Part shown: piece after piece, positions 56,901-64,000 of the stretch
Layout: each line of letters starts with the position of its first letter
How positions within the stretch are numbered: the first letter of the stretch is position 1
Origin: Pseudomonadales bacterium
GTDB taxonomy: Bacteria > Pseudomonadota > Gammaproteobacteria > Pseudomonadales > Azotimanducaceae
Direction of reading: 5' to 3'
Assembly (NCBI GenBank): GCA_041395945.1
Contig: JAWKZN010000002.1
Span: 186,001 to 250,000, forward strand
DNA: 64,000 nucleotides
Translations under genes and position numbers: made by a program
Notes under the pieces: model-generated
Database searches by the model: none
What the model was told of the DNA's origin: nothing
The model's input: the letters and a program-made list of their open reading frames with translations, nothing else

Positions 56901-59209
56901 AAATCAGCCACCGCGATGCCATATACATCGCTCAGCGTGCCTATCTGACTGGTCGTGAATCCACCCGCGCCGTCGCCCCGATAGAGGTATATCGGTCCGT
57001 TGCTCAGGCCCCGGACAAAGTCCATGTTGCCATCGTGATCCACATCGCCCGCATCCATACCCCGGCCTGAACCGGTACCTGCATCGGGCAGTTGCGTCGC
57101 CGTGAACCCGGACACCATCCGCGGTCGCGTGAAGCGGAAATCGTCGAACCAGAACTGCTGGCCCGTGGTTGCATTGTTGGCCGTATACCACTCGAATTCA
57201 GCCAGTCTGGTCGCGGTGGGATATACGCTGCGGACCGCCTGATAAATGTCGATCTCGGCCGTATGCCAGGCATCATCATCTATCAGTGGCACGGCGTGGG
57301 GTGATACCGGGTAGATGCCCGGATCGGCACTTGCCGTGCCGCCGATCTGCACCCATCCCAGCAATGTGCCGTTGATGTCGTAGACGTTCAAAAGCATACC
57401 TACCGGGGTACCTGCAGGAATTCGGTAGTCGAATCGCACCGAGGATCCACTGGTGAAGTACATATTCGACGGATTGATGTCGATCGACAGTTCGGTCGGC
57501 GTGCCGGTGGCGAACACGCGCATCGACCAGGTGCTGCCGTTCGGAGGAGCCGTGGTGTTATCGCGGGCGAGGGACGTTCGGACGAGCTGGCCGCCCCAAC
57601 CATCGTTCCCGGTCTCGAAGTCTGCAACCAGGAAATTCTCGGCCTCGGTCACCAGTGGTCCGGTATTTTCGAAATACCAGGCACGTGCGGTGTTGGTGTC
57701 GAGCACGAAGTCCATGTCCGCGTCGTTGTCGAAATCTTCCGCTGCCATGTCCATCAGATAGCCGGGGTTCGAACCGTCGAATCCACCCAGATACACGGGT
57801 GCCAGGAACTGGCCGGCCTCGCGGCGGAACAGATACAGATCAAGCAGCGCGCTGTTCGGAGTACCGGTGATCAGATCGAAATCGTCGTCACCGTCGAAAT
57901 CGGCGATGACCACGCCTGCAGTGGTCCCGCCGGTCGATACATCCTGTTCCGGACGGAAATCGAAGGTACCGTCACCGCGGCTGGTACCTGTAAACAGCCG
58001 ATTGTCGTAAGTGATGGCGCCGATGTAGACCTCAGCACCCATGGTGATCGTATAGGACTGGCTTGCGGTTGCGCCGAAGCTATCGGCTACTTCCACCGTC
58101 ACGTCGTGGCGCAGAGCAATCCCGGTGCCCGGCAGCCAGGAGATCAGACCCGTCGCCGGGTCGATGGTCATCCCGGCTGGCATCGTGGTCAGAGCGTAGG
58201 TGATCACATCACCTACTGCGATCTCCGCATCGGCGACGGCGACCTGATAGCGATAGGGAACGGCTTCCGAGGCTGCCGTGTTTGGTGTCGAGACAATACT
58301 GGGCGCAGTGTTGATATCGCCCACCACCACGGTGAAATTGGTGGTGTCACTGTGGCCGTCGGCGTCAGTGACTGTCAGGGTACCCTGATGAAAACCGGGT
58401 GCCGTGTACTGATTGAAACTGATGAAGGGACCGGATCCAACATAGCCATTGTCGAAATTCCACGCGTAGCTGACGATACCGACATCGTCCGTCGACAAGG
58501 AGCCGTCGAACAGAATGCTCTGGCCCGGAGTGATCTGCAGATAGGGTGCCGCCACCCGTGCCTCTGGAGCGCCCGGTTCGACCAGGCGTATGTCGTCCAC
58601 CAGCACTGCAGAATCACGGCGACCGTCTCCCAGATCTTCGATCCGCAGTTCCAGGGTGACCAGATCGCTGCCGTTGGCCGAGCCGGCGACATTGGCCACC
58701 ATGGTGCGGAAGCCGGTCTGCAATCCATAGCCGGTCCAGGGGGCCTCGTAAAAGCTGTCGAAGGTGTCTGAAGTCAGCAGAGTTTCTTCACCGCCGGCAG
58801 TCACCAGCACCAGCTTCACACTGAAGGCATCGTTGGCAAAGCTCGGATCCGGCTCGTCGGTGAGGAGGTTATAGTCGATCCTGAGGGTTTCGTACGCCGG
58901 ATCGATGGTGAAACTGGCGATTGAGATGGTGCTCACGTCCGCATCCGCCGGTGTCGAGCCGAAGTCCGGCTCGGTCGTCAGCAGCAGCGCCTGACCGCCC
59001 TCGGTCGCCTCGAGGATGCCGAGACCGGTGACGATCATCGCATCACCGGTAGTCGTCATACCACCCAGACCCGTTTCGAAACTGCCGTCGGCAGCACCGA
59101 GGATATTGGTCTCGGCGAGGATGGTGCCCGGCAGACAACTCAGCAAGACCGAGGCAGCGGTGAGTCGACGGATATAGGCGGCTGTTTGTCGTTGTTTATG
59201 CATGGCCAT
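47966..59209 (-). CDS. giant secreted multi-PKD protein with cyclase-like and lectin-like modules
   Basis: 3747 residues from ATG 59209, which overlaps the RHS stop (TGATG). Signal peptide about 1-34. In order: a jelly-roll-like domain (35-215); PKD; a cadherin-like/He_PIG domain; FG-GAP/VCBS repeats (about 435-857, AVADFDNDGLLDVFGANGS); then PKD modules, about 17 in all (WDFGDG, VTDDDG). Three PKD modules are interrupted by ConA-like domains (about 1113-1288, 1930-2100, 2320-2500), and one by an IgGFc-binding-like region (about 1405-1745). An alpha/alpha-barrel segment like squalene/prenyl cyclases or lyases lies at about 2621-2980 (GGWRYAWNADSDNSAAQWG). It ends with an FN3 domain (3651-3747). 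Likely a surface or released adhesin or carbohydrate-binding fibre; no sorting signal (PEP-CTERM, LPXTG, T9SS) is seen. Confidence 0.9.
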   Translation of the reverse strand: MAMHKQRQTAAYIRRLTAASVLLSCLPGTILAETNILGAADGSFETGLGGMTTTGDAMIVTGLGILEATEGGQALLLTTEPDFGSTPADADVSTISIASFTIDPAYETLRIDYNLLTDEPDPSFANDAFSVKLVLVTAGGEETLLTSDTFDSFYEAPWTGYGLQTGFRTMVANVAGSANGSDLVTLELRIEDLGDGRRDSAVLVDDIRLVEPGAPEARVAAPYLQITPGQSILFDGSLSTDDVGIVSYAWNFDNGYVGSGPFISFNQYTAPGFHQGTLTVTDADGHSDTTNFTVVVGDINTAPSIVSTPNTAASEAVPYRYQVAVADAEIAVGDVITYALTTMPAGMTIDPATGLISWLPGTGIALRHDVTVEVADSFGATASQSYTITMGAEVYIGAITYDNRLFTGTSRGDGTFDFRPEQDVSTGGTTAGVVIADFDGDDDFDLITGTPNSALLDLYLFRREAGQFLAPVYLGGFDGSNPGYLMDMAAEDFDNDADMDFVLDTNTARAWYFENTGPLVTEAENFLVADFETGNDGWGGQLVRTSLARDNTTAPPNGSTWSMRVFATGTPTELSIDINPSNMYFTSGSSVRFDYRIPAGTPVGMLLNVYDINGTLLGWVQIGGTASADPGIYPVSPHAVPLIDDDAWHTAEIDIYQAVRSVYPTATRLAEFEWYTANNATTGQQFWFDDFRFTRPRMVSGFTATQLPDAGTGSGRGMDAGDVDHDGNMDFVRGLSNGPIYLYRGDGAGGFTTSQIGTLSDVYGIAVADFDNDGLLDVFGANGSTGDGYFYQGNGDGTFLGGVLQPSLDLGTYGAYAPYDFDNDGNTDIVASTYTLNQIWYYPGNGDATFGTRQLVSAMPSSSMGVAAPVGRVNGQPFARATANLASVNEGGVVSFDATASYDDGSIASYDWDFGDGNVGTGETVDHTFLNEGDFTVVLTVTDDDGQMDSFGVRVVVYGNNPVADTGGVYVFGEQNAINGHWHGTLDGTASSDADGPVVRYEWDFDAADGLQVDSVEVYPRPTYAAAGTYTVTLTVYDQVGQTGTTTTTVTAQGADTPVADLVGPATLDETAASLGTWTGWYDVAASADVQGIASYLLDWDDGTSLTLSPTADNFDDGDYAGWTVNGGGTWTVVDGEVNVIASGGAWRWLQDVDRTYQDFELEFDFNVLPGTTDGYVGIAFHHPNTAGNSGAQNSFLLYSLNSWDFWRFYDWNTAATLAEGGVGFDPDRWYHMRLRVVGDTMQLFVTPEGGTETLQVEATSAAHPEGGIGLLAYNQSMRYDNVKVTPLDSDWTQGGATLGTITHGFASAGDYDVTLTISDHADQSDAVLLTTSAAAGDAPVADPGGPYVVDEADAYGSHWEFALDASASSDDTSIQRYTVDFGDGTVYTSGMPDGNRGTYFAVGTDLYGYDTTDASLQRIVATEDGTFIEIIDLQTRSVLLSNTLNRFQTWNGVSPGDGVYYKVRASKPVAAYFTDLSNHSAFMPSLDASPVGREFIFHLDNNSGFYLYAHQDAAVTFFNTSGAALRSFNIRAGEYQLISGLSDAVYRVVATGDVAMQTTGVGGYTTVPASNGDGAGRLFYFATTAGTGAIAAFAHEAADVEVFDLDTGASLYTATIAAGDMWYQNAVGTRRLRLASTADVEVWAGDTEGGTAIINLGDDVSFAGGRAGTEFVLHNLMDGIVIFAPNNATDISIDGAPASTLQRDQYLALAPTDFASGSGVHTIVSSRPVLIQTLGRANAFNDMGTYLGGNSMRHRYTATGTYTLSLTVTDNAGQTDIATTTVDVQANDPPVPDLVAPAVADESFATGGLWTVDFDATGSSDDFGIFSYEWDFGDGTTGSGAEVSHDYGATGSYEVTLTITDNAGQAVSTSTTVEVVLGAGPNADAGGPYVFGEAAASYGVWTATLDASGSTDDAGIFDYRWEFPSTAVDDFEDGVVDTGLWTVGSNTTEAAGRMTIAGSSNWALQGFRHAGAPVERAAGTEFRTQVISSANTMVGVFPVGVADFNYTSLVHAIYFAGASVYIYENGSNRGYQGSFAANTLYDVRIVLRDQGADYYLRQAGAGSWTQLTAFTSLNSTESPLQPGASVYSGTSSFDNTSVVPYLSGAVVTREYSEPTVESVTLRVRDNALQESFDTTTITIEDGDAPVAQAAGPYTAEVGSFVAFNGTGSTDDNAIQQYHWGFGEMTGGPDAAGSQTANLEYTDRGAAARHFYKTVGTYDVELTVTDNTLKTGTDTTTVNVIVGDAPVAAVRAPTTGGANGPPVYFDATPSSDDFGITEYRWDFDADVDSDGDGNFTNDIDAVGATPFHVYPSSAEPAGVILEDDFDGPALDSSVWLSAGAIQSGGTVNLTGISGWGNRYVTSVQNFDRGRQSVYGQVLQGTVGNGFLMWGVKDTSTNYSYTVMPHAFYFYNGTLYIYENGFNRGAVGTYIRGVQYDLRIDLLSAGANYFIRQTGETNWTQLTGYTSLNSTTNPLKLHAVVNSGDASFDNFSVESLGPYVATLTVEDGAGQTSTTQTQVAVEQNVAPDVITVPWVAFDPLVPHETYSGKAIRVKGIVRDADPVTYQWDFGDGTASAVLPVTNPYDLSVVHTYPAAPIGTPFTATLTVTDSVGNTGSATYPVIVRPLNLTTEINIAIDEGLWYLHQTQTRSTAEGFDTGYWTSNARASATASAIQSFQVNGHLESVSHRDDPYAETVARGLRQLFRDLGTVAIGTQVHGEPDTNGNGIGIQTGLNGSGGQPIYQGGQVMDAIASAGNPLARTVTGAAGILRRSYFDILTDMADQFAWGQSESGSSTGGWRYAWNADSDNSAAQWGAIGMKAAEDTFGIPIPAWVKEQNQVLLNTNYGNPGWGYTSGGATQAGTPSGLVQMVLGDQTKNDHRWIASERWVAQNWTTQYIITPGNRPYYAMYALTKAMRLAEPEAVENFGYNGFDWFRDPVLGLARTLVDDQSADGSFPGTSLITGQLRSAWGVIMLSRSLFQQPPVADAGRDRVWGVDIPLEFDGSGSFHLDPFRSLVLYEWDFDGDGVFDYSSNEPTATYTYTTADYPEASLPQAVVARLRVTDNNIPALTDTDTVEIIIAIPPHPPHAEAAGPYTCTAGIPCPLDGTASFDIDPTDFITLYEWDLDGFPFDYTGATGPNPTPIFAEGLHTISLRVYDNAVLNDVNGNGLQDPEERLTDVDFTSVTVVANLPPVANANGPYVIDEGSSIVLTSAGSSDPNGDPLTFLWDYDTDGEYDDALGASPSFLGVDDGDYPIGLRVTDSLLDAFDVATVTVNNVAPLVDAGLDTSISEGGGVTFGGTFTDPGTADTHTIEWDFGDGAAASGSLTPTHPYTEDGVYTVTLTVTDDDGGVGSDTLIVTVGNTPPVVDAGLDRPAVPSGGTVNLDPATFTDAGVEDTHTASIDWGDGTVEPGALTQGAGSGTVAGGHVYAAAGDYTVTVTVTDDDGGVGSDTLLVTVLAQPNTAPVPDAGAGATIVEGDTFNGAGSFTDPDADTWTATVDYGDGSGVQPLTLAGMAFTLGHVYADNGTYTVTVTVADSQGGSNSDTATVVVNNAAPVVNAGADQPGVAFGGTVNLDPATFTDAGVEDTHTASIDWGDGTVEPGALTQGAGSGTVAGGHVYAAAGDYTVTVTVTDDDGGIGSDTLLVTVEQDEVEPPPAPTDLSARPKNGKIQLVWTHTGADSYNVYRSASSGGPYTMIANTTSTYSTYLDEGLTNGVRLYYVVTAVVDGVESTTPSNEASATPSARAR
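48273..48505. repeat. 233-bp internal direct repeat, copy 1 (PKD module)
   Basis: Nearly identical to 48846-49078. It encodes the last PKD module of the giant protein (GGTVNLDPATFTDAGVEDTH onward to GGIGSDTLLVTV). The very low divergence at DNA level implies recent duplication or gene conversion. Confidence 0.88.
48846..49078. repeat. 233-bp internal direct repeat, copy 2 (PKD module)
   Basis: Partner of 48273-48505, 573 bp away in the same orientation. The difference at protein level in the shared part is essentially one residue (GGV against GGI). A different PKD module (VDYGDGSGVQPLTLAG) lies between the two copies. Confidence 0.88.
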
Positions 59210-62200
59210 CACTCAAACAACCCCGGGCACGCAGGCTCGTCACCGAATAGAGATGGATCGTCCGCGGGTTGCGGTGCAGGATGCTGATCCGAAACGGTGT
59301 TTCCCACGAGCGCCAGGAAGGTGAAATAGGACAGATAGATCGCAATGATGTTGGTCGCCAGACTGAACCGTTTCGCCGCTGCCAGTCCGGTCACCAGTCC
59401 CAGCGCATACTCCTTCTTGACGAAGTGGTTAAATCCGCAGTTCACATAGTGCGCGGGCTTACCATCATGTTCAGGCAGCCACTTCATCCAGGTGGCCGAG
59501 TTATTGGCGTGTATCAGCGATACCACCTTGCCTGCGGTGGTGGACATCTTGTAAACGACACCGTAAGCCTTCTCGACCGCGCCGCCGCCGAGATTGACCA
59601 CCTGCGTGATGTCCTCTGCATCCAATGCGGCCTCGACAGATGCAGCATTGAATCCGAGCGCCTCCCTGGTCGAGCTCTCGTTCAGACGCAAATTCGGGAT
59701 ATTGATGGCGATCTCGTTGATCTCGTCGTAGACCTCCTTCGCCGGTTTCAGGATCGTGTTGTAGGCGAGGGTCGCCAGTGTCGCCGAGATTGATATCGAA
59801 ATAGAGATCGAGATCATGCCGAATCGCCCGGTCGGGTCGATTGCGTTCACCGGATTGTTAAACGCGTACTGATACGGGTGCAACGTCATCGGCATGAACG
59901 GATCGCCCTGAGCGGGGTCGCGGCTGATGAACCGCGCTACCTCGGGATCGTAATAGCGCTCACGCATATAGTAGAGGCCCGTATCCGGGTCGAGTCGCTG
60001 GCCTGCGAACCTAAACTCGTTGGTCGTGGTGACCGTGCTGCCCGCATCGGTACCGTAGGCATCGTAGTCATAGCTGTCTGTTACAGCACCGCTTGCGTTC
60101 GTCAGCAGTCGCGCGCTGCCGAGCGCATCCGGATGGAAGTATGCCGCGATACCGCTGCGATCCGAACTCACCAGACCGTGGCCATAGACGTAGCTCGCCT
60201 GCACCGTACCAGCCCCATCGCGCTCGAGCAGTGTCTGTGCGAGACCGCTGGGATCGGTGAGGTCCACCACGTAGCCTGTGGTCACGCCGTTGACCGTACG
60301 GCTGACCCGGTTACCTGCAGCATCGTAAGTAAACTGACTCACCGTCCCGCCGGGTTCCACGCGTTGAATCAGACGGTTGCGTGCGTCGTAGGTGAAGGTG
60401 GTGACATCCACGCCGTCGGTTATCGTCGTGAGATTTCCGCGCGGGTCATAGGCAAAGGACCGGGCGCCAACCGTGAGGATCCGATCATTCACATCGTAGG
60501 TTGCCGTTTCGGAGCCGCCACCGGGAAGTGGAATCGAGATGATGTTGCCGACCGCGTCATAGGAATAGCCCGATGTACTCGTGCCATCGGTTACCGAGGA
60601 CAGCCGGTTGAGCACATCGTAGCTGTAGTCGAGCGTGCGGCCTGCTGTTTCGATGACCTGAACCCGGTTGCCGGCTGCATCGACATCGTACAGATAGTCA
60701 GCAAGTACAGTGGTGCCATCCGGCGCAAGGTGAGTCACCCGGGCTGTACGATTGCGCGAATCGTAGGTGAGAACCGCACTCGTACCATTCGGATAGTCGA
60801 TGCCGGTGACATTGCCGGAAGCATCGTATTCATAGCCGGTCACACCAGCATCGGGATCCGTGACCGAGATGATGCGGTCAACCTCATCGAAGGCATACAG
60901 GATAGTGCCCTCGGGCGACGTGATCGAGATGCGGTTACCCGCCGTATCGTAGACGTAGTTCAGCGTCACACCATCAGGCGATGCCGCCGACACAAGACGA
61001 TCGCGAACGTCATAACCAAAGGTCCAGGTTCCGAGCGCACTGGTGGCAGTAGCGAGCATCCCGCCATTCGTATACGTGTAGCTCTCGACGCTGCTGTCGG
61101 GGAAGGTCCGGCTCACGAGCCGGTCGCGGCTGTCGTAGGTGTAGGTTGTCGTCGCGCCGGAGAAATCAACGTGCGTGAGCACGTTACCCATCGCATCATA
61201 GGTCCAGGACTCCGCCTGACCGCCCGGCAGAGACTTCGACAGCATTCGGCCGAGCGCATCATATGTGAAGGATGTCGTGCGACCGAGTGCATCGGTCTGG
61301 GTGAGACGATTGCCCGCTTCATCATAGGTGTAGCTGGTGACCCCACCCAGCGCATCGGTCACGGTGAGCAGATTGGCTGCCTCGTCATAGGTATAGCTCG
61401 TGACATTACCGCGCGGGTCTGTCACCGAAGTCACCCTTCCGTTTGCACCGTAGGTTTTTCCGACCGTCGCACCATCAGGCAGCTGGGTTTGTGTCAGGTA
61501 CTCGGAAAACAGCATCGTAGTGTCGTACACATAGGTGGTCACGTTGCCGTTCGGATCGGTTTTTGTCGCAGGACTCACCTGATCGAAGTCATAGGTGTAG
61601 GTCGTCACACCACCGGCCGCGTCTGTTTCAGTAAGTACCCGGTTCAATCCGTCATAGGTATAGGTGGTGACGTTACCCAGCGTGTCTGTCTGGGTGAGCA
61701 GATTGCCACCCGCATTGAATGTACTCACAGTGGTGCCGCCATCGGCGTAGATCACCCTGGTGAGCCGGTCGCCGCTGTCGTATTCGAAGAAACTCGTCCG
61801 CCCGCCCGTATCCGTGTGCGCCGTCTTCCGCGAACGCAGATCGTAGGAGAACAGTTCCGACGTGCCATCGGGATGGCTGATACGGGACAGGTTGCCGCGA
61901 CTGTCATACTGATAGCTGGTCACTCGACCCAGTGAATCGGTCAGACTGGTACGGCGATTGCTGCCATCGTAGGCATAGGTGGTCACGCCACCTAAGGGGT
62001 CCGTAATCGTGAGTACATTGCCGTTGCCGTCGTAGGTGTAGGCCGTGGACTCCACCACCGGAGAACCACCCACGGTTCTGGTAATCGCCGACGAGGTGCG
62101 CCTGCCCAGCGTATCGTAGTTAAACGACCTGACCAGCCCGTTTGGCGAAGTGATCGTGGTTGCGTTACCGGAAGCATCGTAACCAAGTGTCGTGACCCCG

Positions 62201-64000
62201 GCAGCCGTGGTCAGTGCGGTGGGGTTGCCCTGCGCGTTGTAGGTCAGCCCCTGCACAAGATCGCCGTTTGCATCGCGTTGCGCGGTCACGTTGCCATTCG
62301 TATCAAAGGAGAAGTTCAGCTCCTCGCCACCGGCCGCCGCGATCTGGGTGATGCGTCCGGCCGAATCGTAAGCGTAGCTGGTGAGGTTGCCTAGCGGATC
62401 GGTCTCCGAGGTCATCTGGTCATTGGCGTTGTACGTGAACGACCGGACAAAACCGTTCGGATTCGTCTCGGTCAGCTTGTTGCCACGACTGTCGTATGTA
62501 AACGTGCTGGCTGCGGCACCCACGCTGCCTGAAACGACATTGCCGTCCTCGTCGTACTGCACCACCCGGATCGTGCCACCACCATCTGTAACAGTTTCGG
62601 TGCCGTTGATGACGTCATGGTCGTACTCGCGACGGTTACCAGCACCGTCGATCTGCGCGATGAGGCGTCCGCCCGCATCGTATTCGTTGCGTAGAGGGGT
62701 ATTCCCCAATGGATCAATTATCTGAGTGAGATAGTGGTCCGGCGCATAGACGAAGGTCGTGGCATTGGCCGCACGATCAGTGACAAGACTCAGATCGCCA
62801 TTGCTGTCGTAACTGTAAGTAATCGGGTTATTCACCGGATCCCGGATGGTGGTGATGCGGCCCTGACCGTCGCGGGTAAAAGACACGGACTTGCCGCTCG
62901 AATGCACAACGCCGCTGTTGCTGATGAACAGTGAATTGCCGTTGGCATCGCCGATGCGTTCGACCCCGTTGATCAGATTGAGATCGTACTCCCGTCCGTC
63001 GAGGGTGGTGAGGCGCACATCCTGCGGGTTGTACACCAATCCAAATCGAGAATCGAAGATGTCATAGGTCAGTGAGTCAGAGCCGTTCATCCACGCCACT
63101 TCATTGGTGCCGATTATGTCGAGCGTCGCTCCCGGCACGCCGCCAACCTGCACGAATGACACCTGGCCGCCCGTACATCCACCGCTGATTGCACTTCCGA
63201 ATCCGAAGAATTCCACCTGAAACGCAAATTTGTAAAACTCGGTATCCGAAAAGCGGACTTCGGTGATGTGGAACAGGTCTTCATTCGCGATGCTGCATGG
63301 CGGATTGAAGAATCCCCCGCCTGGGGTGATGAACCAACCCGCCCCCAGTTCCCTGTTGTTGGTGTAGGTGCCTTCGTTCTCCACTTCCAGATGCCAGCCG
63401 TTGCCGAAATCCTCCACTGCGCTGCGACGTCGACTGTCGTAGGTGCGCTTGATGGTGATCGGTATACCCGCCACCGGTACCTTCAGGTCCGTGTAGGTGA
63501 TCGTGAAGACGCCCGGTTTGAACTCACCGTCCGCCGTGTATACGCGTATCGTCTGCGCCGACAGTCCGTTGATGTCGATCGCACTCAGGCGGATATCGTA
63601 GAGCCCGTTCTCCAGCACGCTGGTGTCGAGTGCGCCGAGCACACCGCTCTCCACCGCCTGGGTGCCGGTATCGAAGGTCGTGAACGGATCTCCGCTGCCG
63701 GTAGCCCGGTAGGCGAGTTCGTAGCTCACCAGGGTGAGGTCCGTGGCCGTTCCGGTGAACTCCGCCACACCCGTGATATCACTCCCCTCCGCGGGTGCCG
63801 TGATCGACACGACCGGGGGTGCCGTATCCGTCGACGGATCCACCGCGTTGAACACCACGGTATCGGTGCCGGTGTTGCCGGTCGGGTCGGTAGCAGTGGC
63901 TACCGCCGTGTAGCTGCCAAGCGTTGGGGGCACGAACTGAGCCTGATGGCTTGCGTCGAGGACCAGCGGTGCACCGTTCACCTCGAGGGTCCGACTCAGC
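59209..64000 (-). CDS. RHS/YD-repeat protein (partial, N-terminus beyond window)
   Basis: At least 1597 codons, open to the right edge. The visible N-terminal part has Ig/PKD-like modules (PPVVSITAPAEGSDITGVAE). An RHS N-terminal region follows (ITYTDLKVPVAGIPITIKR, FGNGWHLEVENEG), then more than 35 YD repeats of the type YDAxGNxxxxTDxxG that build the hollow RHS shell. The core-associated end shows YFHPDALGSARLLTNASG, GLYYMRERYYDPEVARFIS and YAFNNPVNAIDPTGR. About 205 residues after the core form the variable tip, starting MISISISISIS and including two hydrophobic stretches; no toxin family is recognised, and DPxGR is the usual cleavage neighbourhood. No small immunity gene follows; the next gene is the giant PKD protein, coupled as TGATG. 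Confidence 0.93.
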   Translation of the reverse strand, partial: LSRTLEVNGAPLVLDASHQAQFVPPTLGSYTAVATATDPTGNTGTDTVVFNAVDPSTDTAPPVVSITAPAEGSDITGVAEFTGTATDLTLVSYELAYRATGSGDPFTTFDTGTQAVESGVLGALDTSVLENGLYDIRLSAIDINGLSAQTIRVYTADGEFKPGVFTITYTDLKVPVAGIPITIKRTYDSRRRSAVEDFGNGWHLEVENEGTYTNNRELGAGWFITPGGGFFNPPCSIANEDLFHITEVRFSDTEFYKFAFQVEFFGFGSAISGGCTGGQVSFVQVGGVPGATLDIIGTNEVAWMNGSDSLTYDIFDSRFGLVYNPQDVRLTTLDGREYDLNLINGVERIGDANGNSLFISNSGVVHSSGKSVSFTRDGQGRITTIRDPVNNPITYSYDSNGDLSLVTDRAANATTFVYAPDHYLTQIIDPLGNTPLRNEYDAGGRLIAQIDGAGNRREYDHDVINGTETVTDGGGTIRVVQYDEDGNVVSGSVGAAASTFTYDSRGNKLTETNPNGFVRSFTYNANDQMTSETDPLGNLTSYAYDSAGRITQIAAAGGEELNFSFDTNGNVTAQRDANGDLVQGLTYNAQGNPTALTTAAGVTTLGYDASGNATTITSPNGLVRSFNYDTLGRRTSSAITRTVGGSPVVESTAYTYDGNGNVLTITDPLGGVTTYAYDGSNRRTSLTDSLGRVTSYQYDSRGNLSRISHPDGTSELFSYDLRSRKTAHTDTGGRTSFFEYDSGDRLTRVIYADGGTTVSTFNAGGNLLTQTDTLGNVTTYTYDGLNRVLTETDAAGGVTTYTYDFDQVSPATKTDPNGNVTTYVYDTTMLFSEYLTQTQLPDGATVGKTYGANGRVTSVTDPRGNVTSYTYDEAANLLTVTDALGGVTSYTYDEAGNRLTQTDALGRTTSFTYDALGRMLSKSLPGGQAESWTYDAMGNVLTHVDFSGATTTYTYDSRDRLVSRTFPDSSVESYTYTNGGMLATATSALGTWTFGYDVRDRLVSAASPDGVTLNYVYDTAGNRISITSPEGTILYAFDEVDRIISVTDPDAGVTGYEYDASGNVTGIDYPNGTSAVLTYDSRNRTARVTHLAPDGTTVLADYLYDVDAAGNRVQVIETAGRTLDYSYDVLNRLSSVTDGTSTSGYSYDAVGNIISIPLPGGGSETATYDVNDRILTVGARSFAYDPRGNLTTITDGVDVTTFTYDARNRLIQRVEPGGTVSQFTYDAAGNRVSRTVNGVTTGYVVDLTDPSGLAQTLLERDGAGTVQASYVYGHGLVSSDRSGIAAYFHPDALGSARLLTNASGAVTDSYDYDAYGTDAGSTVTTTNEFRFAGQRLDPDTGLYYMRERYYDPEVARFISRDPAQGDPFMPMTLHPYQYAFNNPVNAIDPTGRFGMISISISISISATLATLAYNTILKPAKEVYDEINEIAINIPNLRLNESSTREALGFNAASVEAALDAEDITQVVNLGGGAVEKAYGVVYKMSTTAGKVVSLIHANNSATWMKWLPEHDGKPAHYVNCGFNHFVKKEYALGLVTGLAAAKRFSLATNIIAIYLSYFTFLALVGNTVSDQHPAPQPADDPSLFGDEPACPGLFE

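Noticed and set aside
59878..61935. 685-residue plus-strand open frame opposite the RHS protein
   Set aside because: Mirror of YD repeats on the coding strand; the translation is an Ile/Val/Arg-rich repeat without known motifs.

Overview
The window is high-GC DNA (about 60% or more by eye) with the gene content of a gammaproteobacterium. The block aroQ-accB-prmA-(zinc-ribbon protein)-dusB-purH-purD keeps a gene order typical of Pseudomonas-like Gammaproteobacteria, and mpl, dsbD, srkA, comF and a DUF2333/PCu(A)C pair agree with that. Two TonB-dependent receptors, a lipoprotein with 36 CXXCH motifs, a K+-dependent membrane pyrophosphatase and a pyrophosphate-type phosphofructokinase suggest a free-living, probably aquatic or sediment organism. 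I cannot name the genus.

Layout. 1-3402 (minus): an iron-starvation-type signalling cassette, ECF sigma factor -> FecR -> TonB receptor with an N-terminal STN domain (C-terminus off the window). 3543-4517: a cyclic-nucleotide-binding protein. 4692-11965 (minus): the aroQ-to-purD housekeeping run, which lacks accC and fis at their usual places and where purH seems to start at CTG. 12057-14063 (minus): dsbD. 14274-18987 (plus): a TPR-like protein, a PCu(A)C copper chaperone, a DUF2333 protein and hppA, closed by a strong bidirectional terminator. 19140-25454 (minus): an EAL protein and an HD-GYP protein (c-di-GMP turnover), a TlpA-like thioredoxin and the giant multiheme cytochrome. 25667-26926: PPi-type phosphofructokinase. 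27075-32472 (plus): a tightly overlapping operon with mpl, an MtnK-like kinase, a nucleoside hydrolase, an SDR and a lipoprotein. 32469-36112 (minus): two large acyl-CoA dehydrogenases separated by a hairpin tandem repeat. 36289-44594: mixed metabolic genes (comF, srkA, an acyltransferase, an MBL hydrolase, GNAT, TauE/SafE, two SDRs, a cupin). 44595-45316: a 722-bp gene-poor gap holding two related palindromic, MITE-like elements. 45599-47659 (minus): a second TonB receptor. 47966-64000 (minus): a translationally coupled pair, an RHS/YD-repeat protein (5' end off the window) followed by a 3747-residue secreted protein made of about 17 PKD modules with inserted lectin-like, FG-GAP, IgGFc-like and cyclase-like modules.

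The best candidates for something new are the RHS plus giant PKD surface system, the 36-heme lipoprotein with its own thiol oxidoreductase beside c-di-GMP enzymes, and the pair of inverted-repeat elements at 44664-45236. Most long plus-strand reading frames opposite the minus-strand genes are antisense shadows of high-GC coding sequence and were left out.
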